Shown piece after piece: positions 18,559-27,587 of a stretch of DNA of 64,000 nt (positions within the stretch are counted from its first letter, which is position 1; every line of letters starts with the position of its first letter). This DNA comes from Flagellimonas aequoris. GTDB lineage: Bacteria; Bacteroidota; Bacteroidia; Flavobacteriales; Flavobacteriaceae. Location of the stretch: contig NZ_QXFJ01000030.1 in the NCBI RefSeq assembly GCF_003584165.1, forward strand, positions 744,001 through 808,000, written 5' to 3'. Below the pieces are notes generated by a model that saw only the letters and a list, made by a program, of their open reading frames with translations, did not search any database and was not told where the DNA came from. A program made the position numbers and the translations under genes.

Positions 18559-19449
18559 TTATTTCAACTCGAACTTGGAAGTACCCAACAATTTCAATTT
18601 GCTGTCATAAACATTTACCATGTAGTTACCTTTTTGGTAATCATCGGCTGGTTTGTTCACATAGTCACATACATCCAAGGCATCATTTTCGTAGTAGAAA
18701 TTGGTTCCTTTGCTGTAAGTGATGGAAGCACCTTCCTCGGTTGACTTGCTGAAGCCATCACCAAGAACGTTTCCTTGTGGTCCCAAAACTTCGATGTAGA
18801 ATTCCCTGTCACCAGCTTCGGCAATGGTATTGCTAGCCACGGTAAAGCAAACTTTAAGTTTATCGGTAGCTTTAGCTCTTGAAGTGGACACCAATTTACC
18901 GCTGCTTCTTTCTTTAACAGCATCTACACTGATAGTGGAAAGATTAAGGGCAGAACCTCTTTCGACGGCATCGGCCAATTGAGTGTTCTGAACGATCAAA
19001 GAATCGTTGAAAACGGTTTGTTTTTCCAATTCAACAAACGTGCTGTCCCTTTGCATGGCCAACAAGCTGTTAGATTGTGTCAAGGAATCTACTTGCTTCA
19101 ACAACTTCTCCCTTTCAGCTTTAAGAACGCTTACTTGTCTCCTGTATCGAGAAAGAGAAGCAATATCAGCTTTCATCCCTTGTACAGAGTCAATGTACTT
19201 TGCAATATTGTCCCTAGCGGCAACCAATTCTTCGTTGGTAGCGTTGCTTTCCAAAATGGCCTTGTCATACTCGGATTTCAAGTTGTTCAAGTCCTCAACA
19301 ACCAATTCCTTTTCTTGGGTAAGCGCTTCGGTTGTTTTCTTTTTGTCTTGGTAAAGGCTCACGGTATAGATAATGGTTCCCAAAAGAACTACACCCAACA
19401 ACCCGGCAATTACCTTCAATCCATTGTTATTGCTTTTTGTTTCAGTCAT
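18559..19449 (-). CDS. Membrane-anchored coiled-coil protein, hypothetical
   Basis: 296 residues. A single N-terminal span (residues about 12-31, VIAGLLGVVLLGTIIYTVSL) is followed by a long coiled coil (about 35-165, rich in Glu, Lys, Leu and Asn) and a C-terminal beta domain (about 185-296) containing LKVCFTVASNTIAEAGDREF and YQKGNYMVNVYDSKLKLLG. The topology suggests a periplasmic protein held by its N-terminus. Proteins of this build are conserved in Flavobacteriia but I know no function. No signal peptide cleavage site is evident. Confidence 0.82.
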   Translation of the reverse strand: MTETKSNNNGLKVIAGLLGVVLLGTIIYTVSLYQDKKKTTEALTQEKELVVEDLNNLKSEYDKAILESNATNEELVAARDNIAKYIDSVQGMKADIASLSRYRRQVSVLKAEREKLLKQVDSLTQSNSLLAMQRDSTFVELEKQTVFNDSLIVQNTQLADAVERGSALNLSTISVDAVKERSSGKLVSTSRAKATDKLKVCFTVASNTIAEAGDREFYIEVLGPQGNVLGDGFSKSTEEGASITYSKGTNFYYENDALDVCDYVNKPADDYQKGNYMVNVYDSKLKLLGTSKFELK

Positions 19450-19610
19450 AACTTTTTGATTTAATTGATTCTCGTTTAAATGTTTTGATCAATCGTGTTT
19501 GGTTTATATACGCTTCAGATTCTAGTTTGGATTATTTAACCAAAATTTTTTGTAAAAAAAATCATCATAATGTTAGAGAAACCTTATTTTTAGTGGAACT
19601 CAAAAATTCC

Positions 19611-20399
19611 ATGATGAAAAGAATCATACCCATAATAGCATTAATGCTCTTCTTTGCCTGTAAACAAAACAAGCCTCAGAATGAAGCATCTACAGAAGTT
19701 GCCACCGAAGTGGAGACGGAGGTTCCCGAGGAAGCCACCATTATTCCGATAGAACATGCCACCGCTGTTTTGGAATGGGATGGAAATACCGTTTATATAG
19801 ACCCTGTAGGTGGCAAAGAGGCTTTTGCGGGGCAAAAATCACCCACTTTAATTTTGATTACCGATATCCATGGTGATCATTTTAGTTTGGAGACCCTACA
19901 AGCGTTGGATACCGTAAAAGCAACCGTGGTGGCCCCAAAAGCAGTAGCTGACCAAATTCCAACCGATTTTGGTTCTCCTGTCGTTGTAATGAACAATGGG
20001 GATACCAAAAATTTCTCCGGAATCACCGTTGAGGCCATTCCCATGTACAATCTTCGTGAAGAAGCCCTTGATTTCCATACCAAGGGAAGGGGTAACGGAT
20101 ATGTGCTTACCGTTGGCCAAGAGCGTATTTATTTTTCTGGGGATACGGAAGATATTCCAGAAATGAGGGCATTGCAGAACATTGACAAAGCCTTTATTTG
20201 CATGAACCTGCCTTATACCATGACCGAGGAAAGTGCCGCCGATGCTGTGTTGGAATTCAAGCCCAAGGAGGTGTATCCTTACCACTATAGGGGCCGCCCC
20301 GATGTTAGTGATGTAGCGAAGTTCAAAGCCTTGGTCAATGAAGGAGACCCCAATATTAAGGTAGTCCAATTGGATTGGTATCCCAACGATGATTTTTGA
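19611..20399 (+). CDS. MBL-fold metallo-hydrolase (UlaG-like), lipoprotein
   Basis: 262 residues from ATG 19611 (or 19614). The lipoprotein signal ends LMLFFACKQ, and the mature N-terminus is a Glu/Thr/Val linker. The hydrolase begins at IPIEHATAVLEWDGNTVYIDP, with the metal motif TDIHGDHF, a second site GDTEDIP (IYFSGDT) and YPYHYRG near the end. This is the beta-lactamase-related fold of the UlaG/YtnP-like branch; the substrate is unknown. Longer upstream starts lack a signal sequence and are rejected. Confidence 0.88.
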   Translation: MMKRIIPIIALMLFFACKQNKPQNEASTEVATEVETEVPEEATIIPIEHATAVLEWDGNTVYIDPVGGKEAFAGQKSPTLILITDIHGDHFSLETLQALDTVKATVVAPKAVADQIPTDFGSPVVVMNNGDTKNFSGITVEAIPMYNLREEALDFHTKGRGNGYVLTVGQERIYFSGDTEDIPEMRALQNIDKAFICMNLPYTMTEESAADAVLEFKPKEVYPYHYRGRPDVSDVAKFKALVNEGDPNIKVVQLDWYPNDDF

Positions 20400-20467
20400 T
20401 TCATTATAATAATGCCGCCTTTTTGGCGTTAGCATAACAAACTATTAACCAAATCAAATACTTGACC

Positions 20468-21160
20468 ATGGCCCCCAAATCCCATGTTTTAGTAGTTGCG
20501 GTATTATTTTTTGCCGTTCAAACTACCTTCGCAAACCAGTGTGATGCCTTTTATTCCAAAGTGACCTACGCACTCAACCATTGTAAAAAGGCGATGTCCG
20601 CCACCAATTTTGAACACCAGATGTACTTTGCCGAAAGGGCATGGGAAGCCCTGGAAAAGGCAAAAGCTTCCAAAGGTGAATGTGTTTGCTCCAAAGCAGA
20701 CGAAAAAACCATAGATGCCATGGAGTCTTTGGACAAGGCCATTGAACCTGCAGACTGGGAAGCAGGAAGGTTCTTTACCAAAAAAGCACTGGGGCAGATC
20801 ACCGAGTTGATCACGTTCCTTGATGAATGTACCATCGGTATTTCAACAACCGAAACCGTTGTGGAAGATACCGATACGGCCATTTTTGAAAACGAGGCAC
20901 ATCCACAACAAGAGGACACGGAATCCGTGAACAGCATGGAATTGGAAATGATCAAAATCTTTGACAAACACGCCCAAGATAAACTGCATTCCGCAGAAAG
21001 TGCCATTTCCCAATTGGTGGAACTATCCAAGACCATTGGAGCCAATCCTGCACAAGACAATGGTGACCCCAATAATTTGGCGGCCCATCAAAAAGCCTAT
21101 TTGGAAAGGGCCAAGAAAATATTGGAAGAGGGAATCAAAAATCTCGGTGGAGAAGAATAA
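20468..21160 (+). CDS. Secreted hypothetical protein with Cys-containing helical repeats
   Basis: 230 residues from ATG 20468 with signal peptide ending TTFANQ. The mature part is helical. Cysteines near residues 26, 41, 68, 70 and 110 may pair. QMYFAERAWEALEKAKASKGECVC and DWEAGRFFTKKALGQITEL look like two copies of one helical hairpin, and KLHSAESAISQLVELSK may be a third. I do not recognise a family. It converges on ettA with an 8-base gap. Confidence 0.75.
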   Translation: MAPKSHVLVVAVLFFAVQTTFANQCDAFYSKVTYALNHCKKAMSATNFEHQMYFAERAWEALEKAKASKGECVCSKADEKTIDAMESLDKAIEPADWEAGRFFTKKALGQITELITFLDECTIGISTTETVVEDTDTAIFENEAHPQQEDTESVNSMELEMIKIFDKHAQDKLHSAESAISQLVELSKTIGANPAQDNGDPNNLAAHQKAYLERAKKILEEGIKNLGGEE

Positions 21161-21168
21161 TCCTCTTC

Positions 21169-22860
21169 TTATCTTATCAATTTTTTATACTTGATGCGCT
21201 TGGGCATGATATCACCGCCCAAGCGTTTCTTTTTGTTTTCCTCATAATCCGAGAAGGATCCCTCAAAGAAATAGACTTGCGAATCCCCTTCAAAAGCAAG
21301 AATGTGGGTACAGATCCTATCCAAGAACCATCTGTCGTGGGAAATTATTACCGCACAGCCTGCAAAGTTTTCCAAACCTTCTTCCAAAGCGCGGAGCGTG
21401 TTTACATCCAAATCGTTGGTGGGCTCATCCAAAAGTAAAACGTTGCCTTCTTCCTTTAGCGTCATTGCCAGGTGGAGCCGGTTTCGTTCACCACCCGAAA
21501 GCATGTTTACTTTCTTGTTCTGCTCACTTCCAGAGAAATTAAATCGGCTCAAATAGGCACGAGAATTTACCTGCTTGCCACCCATCATCACCAATTCCTG
21601 TCCATCACTGAAGTTTTCCCAAATGGTCTTTTCAGGATCGATGTTGGAATGGCTTTGGTCCACATAAGCAATTTTAGCCGTTTCTCCTACCACAAATTCA
21701 CCTTTGTCAGGAGTTTCCTCCCCCATGATCATTTTAAAAATGGTGGTCTTACCAGCTCCGTTAGGTCCAATGATCCCAACGATACCCGCCTGCGGAAGGT
21801 TGAAGTTCAATCCTTCGTACAGCAATTTGTCCCCAAAAGCCTTACTGACACCTTTGGCCTCGATTACGTTGGTTCCCAAACGAGGACCATTGGGGATGTA
21901 GATCTCCAAATTTTCCTCTATCTGTTTTTGATCTTGGCTGAGAAGCTTGTCGTAGTTCTTTAAACGTGCCTTTTGTTTGGCCTGACGACCTTTGGCACCT
22001 TGTCGTACCCATTCCAACTCTCGCTCCAAAGTCTTTTGTCTTTTGGATGCCTGTTTGCTCTCTTGGGCCAATCGCTTGGCCTTTTGATCCAACCAACTGG
22101 AATAGTTCCCCTTCCATGGAATACCCTCTCCCCTGTCCAGTTCCAGAATCCAACCGGCAACATTATCCAAGAAGTAACGGTCGTGGGTCACGGCAATTAC
22201 CGTTCCTTTATATTGTGCCAAGTGGTGTTCCAACCAATGAACCGATTCTGCATCCAAGTGGTTGGTAGGTTCATCCAACAAAAGTACATCGGGCTCCTGC
22301 AACAACAGACGGCACAAAGCCACCCGTCTTCTTTCCCCTCCGGAAAGCACACTAATTTTTTTGTCCGATTCCGGAGTACGAAGTGCATCCATGGCAATCT
22401 CCAGCTTGGTGTCCAGTTCCCAAGCATTGGTAGCATCGATTTTGTCCTGCAAAGCCGCTTGTTTGTCCATCAGCTTTTGCATCTTATCCGGATCTTCATA
22501 CACTTCGGGCAAACCGAACATATCATTGATCTTATTGTACTCATCCAGAATGGCAACAGTTTCCGCAACCCCTTCCTTTACAACTTCCAGTACAGTTTTG
22601 TTCTCATCGAGAAGTGGCTCCTGCTCCAAATAGCCCACTGTATATCCTGGGGAAAAAACCACATCTCCTTGATAGTTTTTATCGACCCCCGCAATGATTT
22701 TGAGCAAAGTGGATTTACCAGAACCATTGAGACCCAAAATACCGATCTTGGCACCGTAGAAAAAACTGAGATAAATATTTTTAAGCACAGGGGTATTAGC
22801 CGTTTTATAGGTCTTGGTAACCCCGGACATTGAAAAAATGACCTTTTTATCGTCTGACAT
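21169..22860 (-). CDS. ettA: Energy-dependent translational throttle protein EttA
   Basis: 563 residues, an ABC-F ATPase with two nucleotide-binding domains. Walker A GLNGSGKST near residue 44 and GPNGAGKTT near residue 358; signatures LSGGERRR and LSGGERNR; Walker B LLLDEPTNHLD and LLLDEPTNDLD. The linker and the arm region (residues about 80-140, with INDMFGLPEVYEDPDKMQ) are those of EttA rather than of other ABC-F members. EttA binds the ribosomal E site and gates entry into elongation according to the ATP/ADP ratio. Confidence 0.95.
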   Translation of the reverse strand: MSDDKKVIFSMSGVTKTYKTANTPVLKNIYLSFFYGAKIGILGLNGSGKSTLLKIIAGVDKNYQGDVVFSPGYTVGYLEQEPLLDENKTVLEVVKEGVAETVAILDEYNKINDMFGLPEVYEDPDKMQKLMDKQAALQDKIDATNAWELDTKLEIAMDALRTPESDKKISVLSGGERRRVALCRLLLQEPDVLLLDEPTNHLDAESVHWLEHHLAQYKGTVIAVTHDRYFLDNVAGWILELDRGEGIPWKGNYSSWLDQKAKRLAQESKQASKRQKTLERELEWVRQGAKGRQAKQKARLKNYDKLLSQDQKQIEENLEIYIPNGPRLGTNVIEAKGVSKAFGDKLLYEGLNFNLPQAGIVGIIGPNGAGKTTIFKMIMGEETPDKGEFVVGETAKIAYVDQSHSNIDPEKTIWENFSDGQELVMMGGKQVNSRAYLSRFNFSGSEQNKKVNMLSGGERNRLHLAMTLKEEGNVLLLDEPTNDLDVNTLRALEEGLENFAGCAVIISHDRWFLDRICTHILAFEGDSQVYFFEGSFSDYEENKKKRLGGDIMPKRIKYKKLIR

Positions 22861-22894
22861 TTGGTTGTAATTAAAATGTTATGAAAAATTGAGC

Positions 22895-23077
22895 CTACAC
22901 CCTACCCTTAAGTGCATTGAATACCCAGGCCACGGCAAAAAAACCAATGCCCACGGCCCCGAAACCATATCCTGCCACTTCGTCGTATTTGAATGCCCCA
23001 AGTGCTATCATTCCTATTCCCACAAAAATCATAATCCATGTGGCCCATGCGAGCACCGTGTTCTTGTTCATTCCCAT
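22895..23077 (-). CDS. CAL67264 family small membrane protein
   Basis: 60 residues: MGMNKNTVLAWATWIMIFVG followed by a second span (GFGAVGIGFFAVAWVFNALKGRV). This matches the family of short two-span proteins found nearly throughout Flavobacteriia and named after a Gramella locus. Function unknown. The gene lies about 35 bases upstream of the ettA start region, in the same direction, and could be co-transcribed with it. Confidence 0.85.
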   Translation of the reverse strand: MGMNKNTVLAWATWIMIFVGIGMIALGAFKYDEVAGYGFGAVGIGFFAVAWVFNALKGRV

Positions 23078-23143
23078 TGTCTGTAGTTCTGAAGAGGTTC
23101 AAATATCGTAAAAAATGAAATAATGCAAAGGCAAAGCTTAGGA

Positions 23144-24127
23144 TTAAGTTTCAAAAGGAAAGGTTATGCCGCATTTTTCACGGATTGTGTCCAATAATTC
23201 GGACAGATCTAAGCTGTTTTGGTGCGACCAAAGGTCACTTTCTATCTTTTCTTCCTTGAGACATTTGTTGACCTCCAAGATCTCATAGTAGTAACCAATC
23301 CCAGTCAACGGCATGGGAAATTCTTGTTCTTCCCCTTCTTTTACCAGTCTATAGCCATCCGCTTCATGCCATCTAGAGTTCAATAGCAGTTCTCCTTCAG
23401 TACAGGAAACTTCGGCTATCATACTAGACCGACTGGTCAGGCCAGAGTACAAAACCGCTTGCGCCTGGTCGTAGTCAAAAATCATGCTGGTCTGGAGTTC
23501 CGTTCCATTGGGGTGGAAATTGGAGGTAGCCAAAATTTTATCTGGCATCCCCAATAACAAGTATGCGAGAAAAACGGGGTAAATTCCAATATCCAATAAT
23601 GAACTGGAAGCTAGTTCAAGATTCCAAATTCTGGAACCTTCATCCCTATCCAAAGCATAGAAGGCAAAATCAGCATGCAGGTAACAAAGCTTGCCCAACT
23701 CTCCATCATCGATCATTTGCTTTACCTTTTGGATGGTAGGATTAAATCGCGACCACATGGCTTCCATCAAAAAGACATTATTCCGTTTTGAGGCAGCCAC
23801 CATCTCCTCCACCTCGGCCTTGCTTATCCCCAACGGTTTTTCGCAGAGCACATGTTTTCCATTTTCCATGGCCCTAATGGCCAAATCCTTATGAAAATTA
23901 TGAGGTGTGGCAATATACAGCACGTCTACCTCAGGGGATTGAAACAGTTCTTCATAAGTACCAAAAACATGTGGCACCTCAAATTCATTGGCAAACTCCT
24001 GTGCCCTTTGCAAATTTCTAGATCCCACTCCTGTGAGTTCTGCATCTTTCACCAGTTTCAGGTCCGACGCAAATTTCCGTGCTATTTTTCCCGGGCCTAC
24101 AACGCCCCATTTGATTTTGCTATCCAT
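23144..24127 (-). CDS. Gfo/Idh/MocA family NAD(P)-dependent oxidoreductase
   Basis: 327 residues from ATG 24127 (MDSKIKWGVVGPGKIARKF). Rossmann domain about 1-120 with GVVGPGKIA and the conserved EKPLG (near residue 96), followed by the alpha/beta substrate domain with YLHADFAFYALDRDEGSRIW and LASSSLLDIGIYPVFLA. Such enzymes oxidise or reduce sugars, polyols or diols such as trans-1,2-dihydrobenzene-1,2-diol; the substrate cannot be read here. It is divergent from the carboxyltransferase gene. A TACTTTTG box (24134-24141, minus strand) lies only 7 bases before the ATG, which would give a nearly leaderless mRNA. Confidence 0.9.
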   Translation of the reverse strand: MDSKIKWGVVGPGKIARKFASDLKLVKDAELTGVGSRNLQRAQEFANEFEVPHVFGTYEELFQSPEVDVLYIATPHNFHKDLAIRAMENGKHVLCEKPLGISKAEVEEMVAASKRNNVFLMEAMWSRFNPTIQKVKQMIDDGELGKLCYLHADFAFYALDRDEGSRIWNLELASSSLLDIGIYPVFLAYLLLGMPDKILATSNFHPNGTELQTSMIFDYDQAQAVLYSGLTSRSSMIAEVSCTEGELLLNSRWHEADGYRLVKEGEEQEFPMPLTGIGYYYEILEVNKCLKEEKIESDLWSHQNSLDLSELLDTIREKCGITFPFET

Positions 24128-24188
24128 ATATCCCAAAAGTAATGATTATAACTCCTTATCTTTAGCCGACTAAACGAATTTGGACAAA

Positions 24189-25817
24189 ATGGACCTTACC
24201 TTCAATAAAAACGAAGACCATAATAAGCTAAAACTCTCCGAGTTACGAAAAATACTTGCAGAAGTAAAACTGGGTGGTGGCAAAAAAAGGATTGAAAAAC
24301 TCCATGCCCAAGGTAAAATGACGGCAAGGGAGCGCATTGAATATTTGTTGGACAATAATTCCGCTTCCATTGAAATAGGCGCCTTTGCTGGCGAGGGCAT
24401 GTATGCAGAGCACGGTGGTTGCCCTTCGGGTGGTGTGGTAGTGAAAATAGGTTATGTAAAGGGGAAACAATGTGTAGTGGTCGCCAATGATGCCACCGTA
24501 AAGGCCGGGGCCTGGTTTCCCATCACCGGGAAAAAGAATTTGAGGGCCCAAGAAATAGCCATGGAAAACAGATTGCCCATTATTTACTTGGTGGACAGTG
24601 CCGGGGTATACCTCCCCATGCAGGATGAGATCTTTCCAGACAAGGAGCATTTTGGTCGTATTTTTAGGAACAATGCCATCATGAGCAGTATGGGAATCAC
24701 ACAAATTGCTGCAGTGATGGGTAGCTGTGTAGCCGGGGGTGCCTACTTGCCCATCATGAGTGATGAAGCTCTGATCGTTGACAAAACAGGAAGCATTTTT
24801 TTGGCGGGCAGTTATCTGGTAAAGGCCGCTATTGGAGAAAGCATAGACAATGAAACACTCGGTGGGGCTACCACCCATTCAGAAATCAGTGGGGTTACCG
24901 ATTACAAAGCCAAGGATGACAAAGATGCTTTGGACAGAATCAAAAACATAGTGGACAAGATTGGAGATTTTGAAAAAGCTGGGTACAACAGAGCTGAGGC
25001 CAAGTCACCCATCGACAATCCGGAGGATATTTACGGACTTTTGCCTTCATCCCGAAGTGATCAGTACGACATGTTGGAAATCATCAAACGCTTGGTAGAC
25101 AATTCCGAATTTGAACAGTACAAAGAGGGCTATGGCAAAACCATTCTGACCGGTTATGCCCGTATTGATGGCTGGGCCGTAGGCATTGTGGCCAATCAGC
25201 GAAAAGTGGTAAAAACCAAACAGGGAGAGATGCAGTTTGGAGGCGTAATCTATTCCGATTCTGCCGACAAGGCCACCCGTTTTATTGCCAATTGCAACCA
25301 AAAGAAAATTCCATTGGTGTTTCTTCAAGATGTTACGGGATTCATGGTGGGAAGCAAGAGCGAGCATGGAGGCATCATAAAAGATGGTGCAAAAATGGTT
25401 AATGCCGTGAGCAATTCCGTTGTGCCCAAATTCACTATAGTGATCGGGAACAGTTACGGCGCCGGTAATTATGCCATGTGTGGAAAAGCGTATGACCCAC
25501 GTTTAATTGTGGCATGGCCCAGTGCGGAACTTGCTGTGATGAGCGGGAATTCAGCGGCCAAGGTATTGCTTCAGATAGAGAAAGCCTCATTGGAAAAAAA
25601 TGGAGAGCCTCTCGACCCTGAAAAGGAAACCGCACTTTTTGACAAGATTAAACAGCGTTACGACCATCAAATATCCCCATATTACGCTGCAGCCCGACTT
25701 TGGACCGACGCCATCATTGATCCTTTGGATACCCGCAAATGGATTTCCATGGGTATTGAGGCAGCCAATCATGCACCGATTGAGAAGAAATTCAACTTGG
25801 GTGTTCTTCAAGTTTGA
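24189..25817 (+). CDS. Acyl-CoA carboxylase beta subunit (carboxyltransferase)
   Basis: 542 residues from ATG 24189. Two crotonase-fold halves; landmarks are HAQGKMTARERIEYLLD, VDSAGVYLPMQDEIFPDK, GSCVAGGAYLPIMSDEA, DVTGFMVGSKSEHGGIIKDGAK, GNSYGAGNYAMCGKAYDPR and WPSAELAVMSG. The protein moves the carboxyl group from biotin to an acyl-CoA. The branch looks like methylcrotonoyl- or propionyl-CoA carboxylase beta; the biotin carboxylase subunit is not in the window, so the substrate stays open. Transcribed alone, then convergent with the plug-TPR genes. Confidence 0.92.
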   Translation: MDLTFNKNEDHNKLKLSELRKILAEVKLGGGKKRIEKLHAQGKMTARERIEYLLDNNSASIEIGAFAGEGMYAEHGGCPSGGVVVKIGYVKGKQCVVVANDATVKAGAWFPITGKKNLRAQEIAMENRLPIIYLVDSAGVYLPMQDEIFPDKEHFGRIFRNNAIMSSMGITQIAAVMGSCVAGGAYLPIMSDEALIVDKTGSIFLAGSYLVKAAIGESIDNETLGGATTHSEISGVTDYKAKDDKDALDRIKNIVDKIGDFEKAGYNRAEAKSPIDNPEDIYGLLPSSRSDQYDMLEIIKRLVDNSEFEQYKEGYGKTILTGYARIDGWAVGIVANQRKVVKTKQGEMQFGGVIYSDSADKATRFIANCNQKKIPLVFLQDVTGFMVGSKSEHGGIIKDGAKMVNAVSNSVVPKFTIVIGNSYGAGNYAMCGKAYDPRLIVAWPSAELAVMSGNSAAKVLLQIEKASLEKNGEPLDPEKETALFDKIKQRYDHQISPYYAAARLWTDAIIDPLDTRKWISMGIEAANHAPIEKKFNLGVLQV

Positions 25818-25822
25818 TGGAA

Positions 25823-27577
25823 TTAATTTCGAACCACTAGCGAAGGTAATTCCAGGTCGAACAGAAACTGGTTGGCACCTTTTAATCCCAATCTGAATAC
25901 TTTGATTTCCTTACTTTGCAGCTTGCTTCCATAATTTCTGTATATGGTAGCCTTTAAGTAAGTAGGCGTCAATTGCTTATTGCCATGATACGTAGCGTTC
26001 ACTTTCCAGGTTCCCGGCAGTTCATCATCCAAGAGAAAGTCGGCCATGGAATAGCCCAGCTTCTTTTCGGAACGAATGCGCTCTGGCATGTCCTCTATGG
26101 TATGCTTCCAGTTGAAATATTGATTGTTTGGGTTCACAAACTGTAGGTCGAACTCCGCTTCGGAATCGTTCCATTCAAAAACCAATCTTGTGCTTATTCC
26201 CTGCTCCTCCAAGTTGAAGGTTCGCTCCCTAATTTTGGTAGCATTGTTATCGATAGCAAACAAATTATCAAGCTCCCGACCCACTATCTTGGACAAATCC
26301 AGACTATCCGTTGGCAATAAACCTTCCTCCTGCAAATAGGCATGCCTTGCAAAAAGTGAAGTGGCGGATTCCGTTAACCCCAAGTTCCGATAACTATTGG
26401 CCATATCTACAAAGCTTTGGGCATATTCCGGACGCAGCATATATACGCGTTTATAGAGCTCATGTGCTTTTTCAAACCGATTTTGTGACTCGTACAAATA
26501 GGCCAGTACCTTCAACCAAACAGGATTTTCTTGGAACTGGACAACGTTTTCATCCAAGATTTCATCGGCTTCTTTCCCACCATATTTTTCAAACATCAAC
26601 CTGTAACAATCCAAATAGAAATAGGGAACCTTGGAGAACAATTTTTCATATTCAGTATAGATTCTAAGGGTCTCTTCCAAACTAGTTGCGCCATCCATCA
26701 TTTTTAAATAAGAAGGGTATTCTTCCTTCAATTCTGTATTGGAGATCACCTTCCCAGTCACAAAATTGTTGCGTAGCCTTGCCCTGTCATAATGCTTGTT
26801 GCTGTTCTCCTCCCGTAAACCATGCACACCATTGACCGTATTAATGACCACAACCCCGCCGCTGGCAATATGGCCATAACGCCAAACGGCCTGTAGTCCT
26901 GGGATGATCCCAACCCGAAGTACCATGGAAACATCCAACCAGTTCGGTGGATCGGTATGTATCATACCATCAACCTCGTAGAGCACTGGTATTTTTTTCA
27001 ATGAAGACCCCAAAGTTCTAGTCATGAATAAGGTGCGAACGGGTACTTTATCCGGGTAATATGTTTCAACATTTATACCTGACCTTCTACTGGCAATGGC
27101 TGACAACAAATCCAATCCCGGATGGAATTCAGAGCCGTCTATAACCTTAAGATGATAGGCGCTTGTAGCTGGACTGATATAACCGAAGGAAGTATTGACC
27201 ACTGTAGAATCCGTAAAATAATCCATGGCCAATTTTTTCTGTCTACTGATTTTCTTTTCAACCACGACTTCATCCAACTGTTCCACCTTGGGATACATTT
27301 CAATATTCAGAATATGGGTGACATCCTCCACAATAATTGAAATTGTGTCCATGCCAAGGTAGGTGAACATCAATTCCTCCTTTGGCCGAGCCTGGATCAC
27401 ATATAAACCATTGTCATCAGAGCCTGTTATTGTACCAGAAGCAATATTGGTAATATGAACACTGGGCAATGGTTTGCCATCACTGGTAATGCGGCCCTTA
27501 ACGATATTTTGTCCCAAAAGGGTTCCAATGGAACAAAAGATAATTATTAAGGATGTACAGATTCTCATCATGAACAA
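25823..27577 (-). CDS. Barrel-less TonB-plug/TPR protein with DUF2135-like C-terminus (paralogue 3)
   Basis: 584 residues. Signal peptide 1-23 (ending GTLLGQ). Carboxypeptidase-regulatory-like domain about 25-105 (VKGRITSDGKPLPSVHITN). A TonB-receptor plug about 110-255, from LDEVVVEKKI to GGVVVINTVNG. No barrel follows: residues about 270-420 are helical with TPR character (YESQNRFEKAHELYKRVYML, YAQSFVDMANSYRNLGL), and about 455-584 form a beta domain (RLVFEWNDSEAEFDLQFVNP ... TPTYLKATIYRNYGSKLQ) that resembles DUF2135. Nearly collinear with the next upstream gene, 10 bases away. Alternative starts at 27571 and 27568. Role unknown. Confidence 0.85.
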   Translation of the reverse strand: MFMMRICTSLIIIFCSIGTLLGQNIVKGRITSDGKPLPSVHITNIASGTITGSDDNGLYVIQARPKEELMFTYLGMDTISIIVEDVTHILNIEMYPKVEQLDEVVVEKKISRQKKLAMDYFTDSTVVNTSFGYISPATSAYHLKVIDGSEFHPGLDLLSAIASRRSGINVETYYPDKVPVRTLFMTRTLGSSLKKIPVLYEVDGMIHTDPPNWLDVSMVLRVGIIPGLQAVWRYGHIASGGVVVINTVNGVHGLREENSNKHYDRARLRNNFVTGKVISNTELKEEYPSYLKMMDGATSLEETLRIYTEYEKLFSKVPYFYLDCYRLMFEKYGGKEADEILDENVVQFQENPVWLKVLAYLYESQNRFEKAHELYKRVYMLRPEYAQSFVDMANSYRNLGLTESATSLFARHAYLQEEGLLPTDSLDLSKIVGRELDNLFAIDNNATKIRERTFNLEEQGISTRLVFEWNDSEAEFDLQFVNPNNQYFNWKHTIEDMPERIRSEKKLGYSMADFLLDDELPGTWKVNATYHGNKQLTPTYLKATIYRNYGSKLQSKEIKVFRLGLKGANQFLFDLELPSLVVRN

Positions 27578-27587
27578 ATCCGATGGC

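Noticed and set aside
21973-22833. 286-codon plus-strand frame
   Set aside because: Antisense to ettA, which is a certain gene; no recognisable motif.
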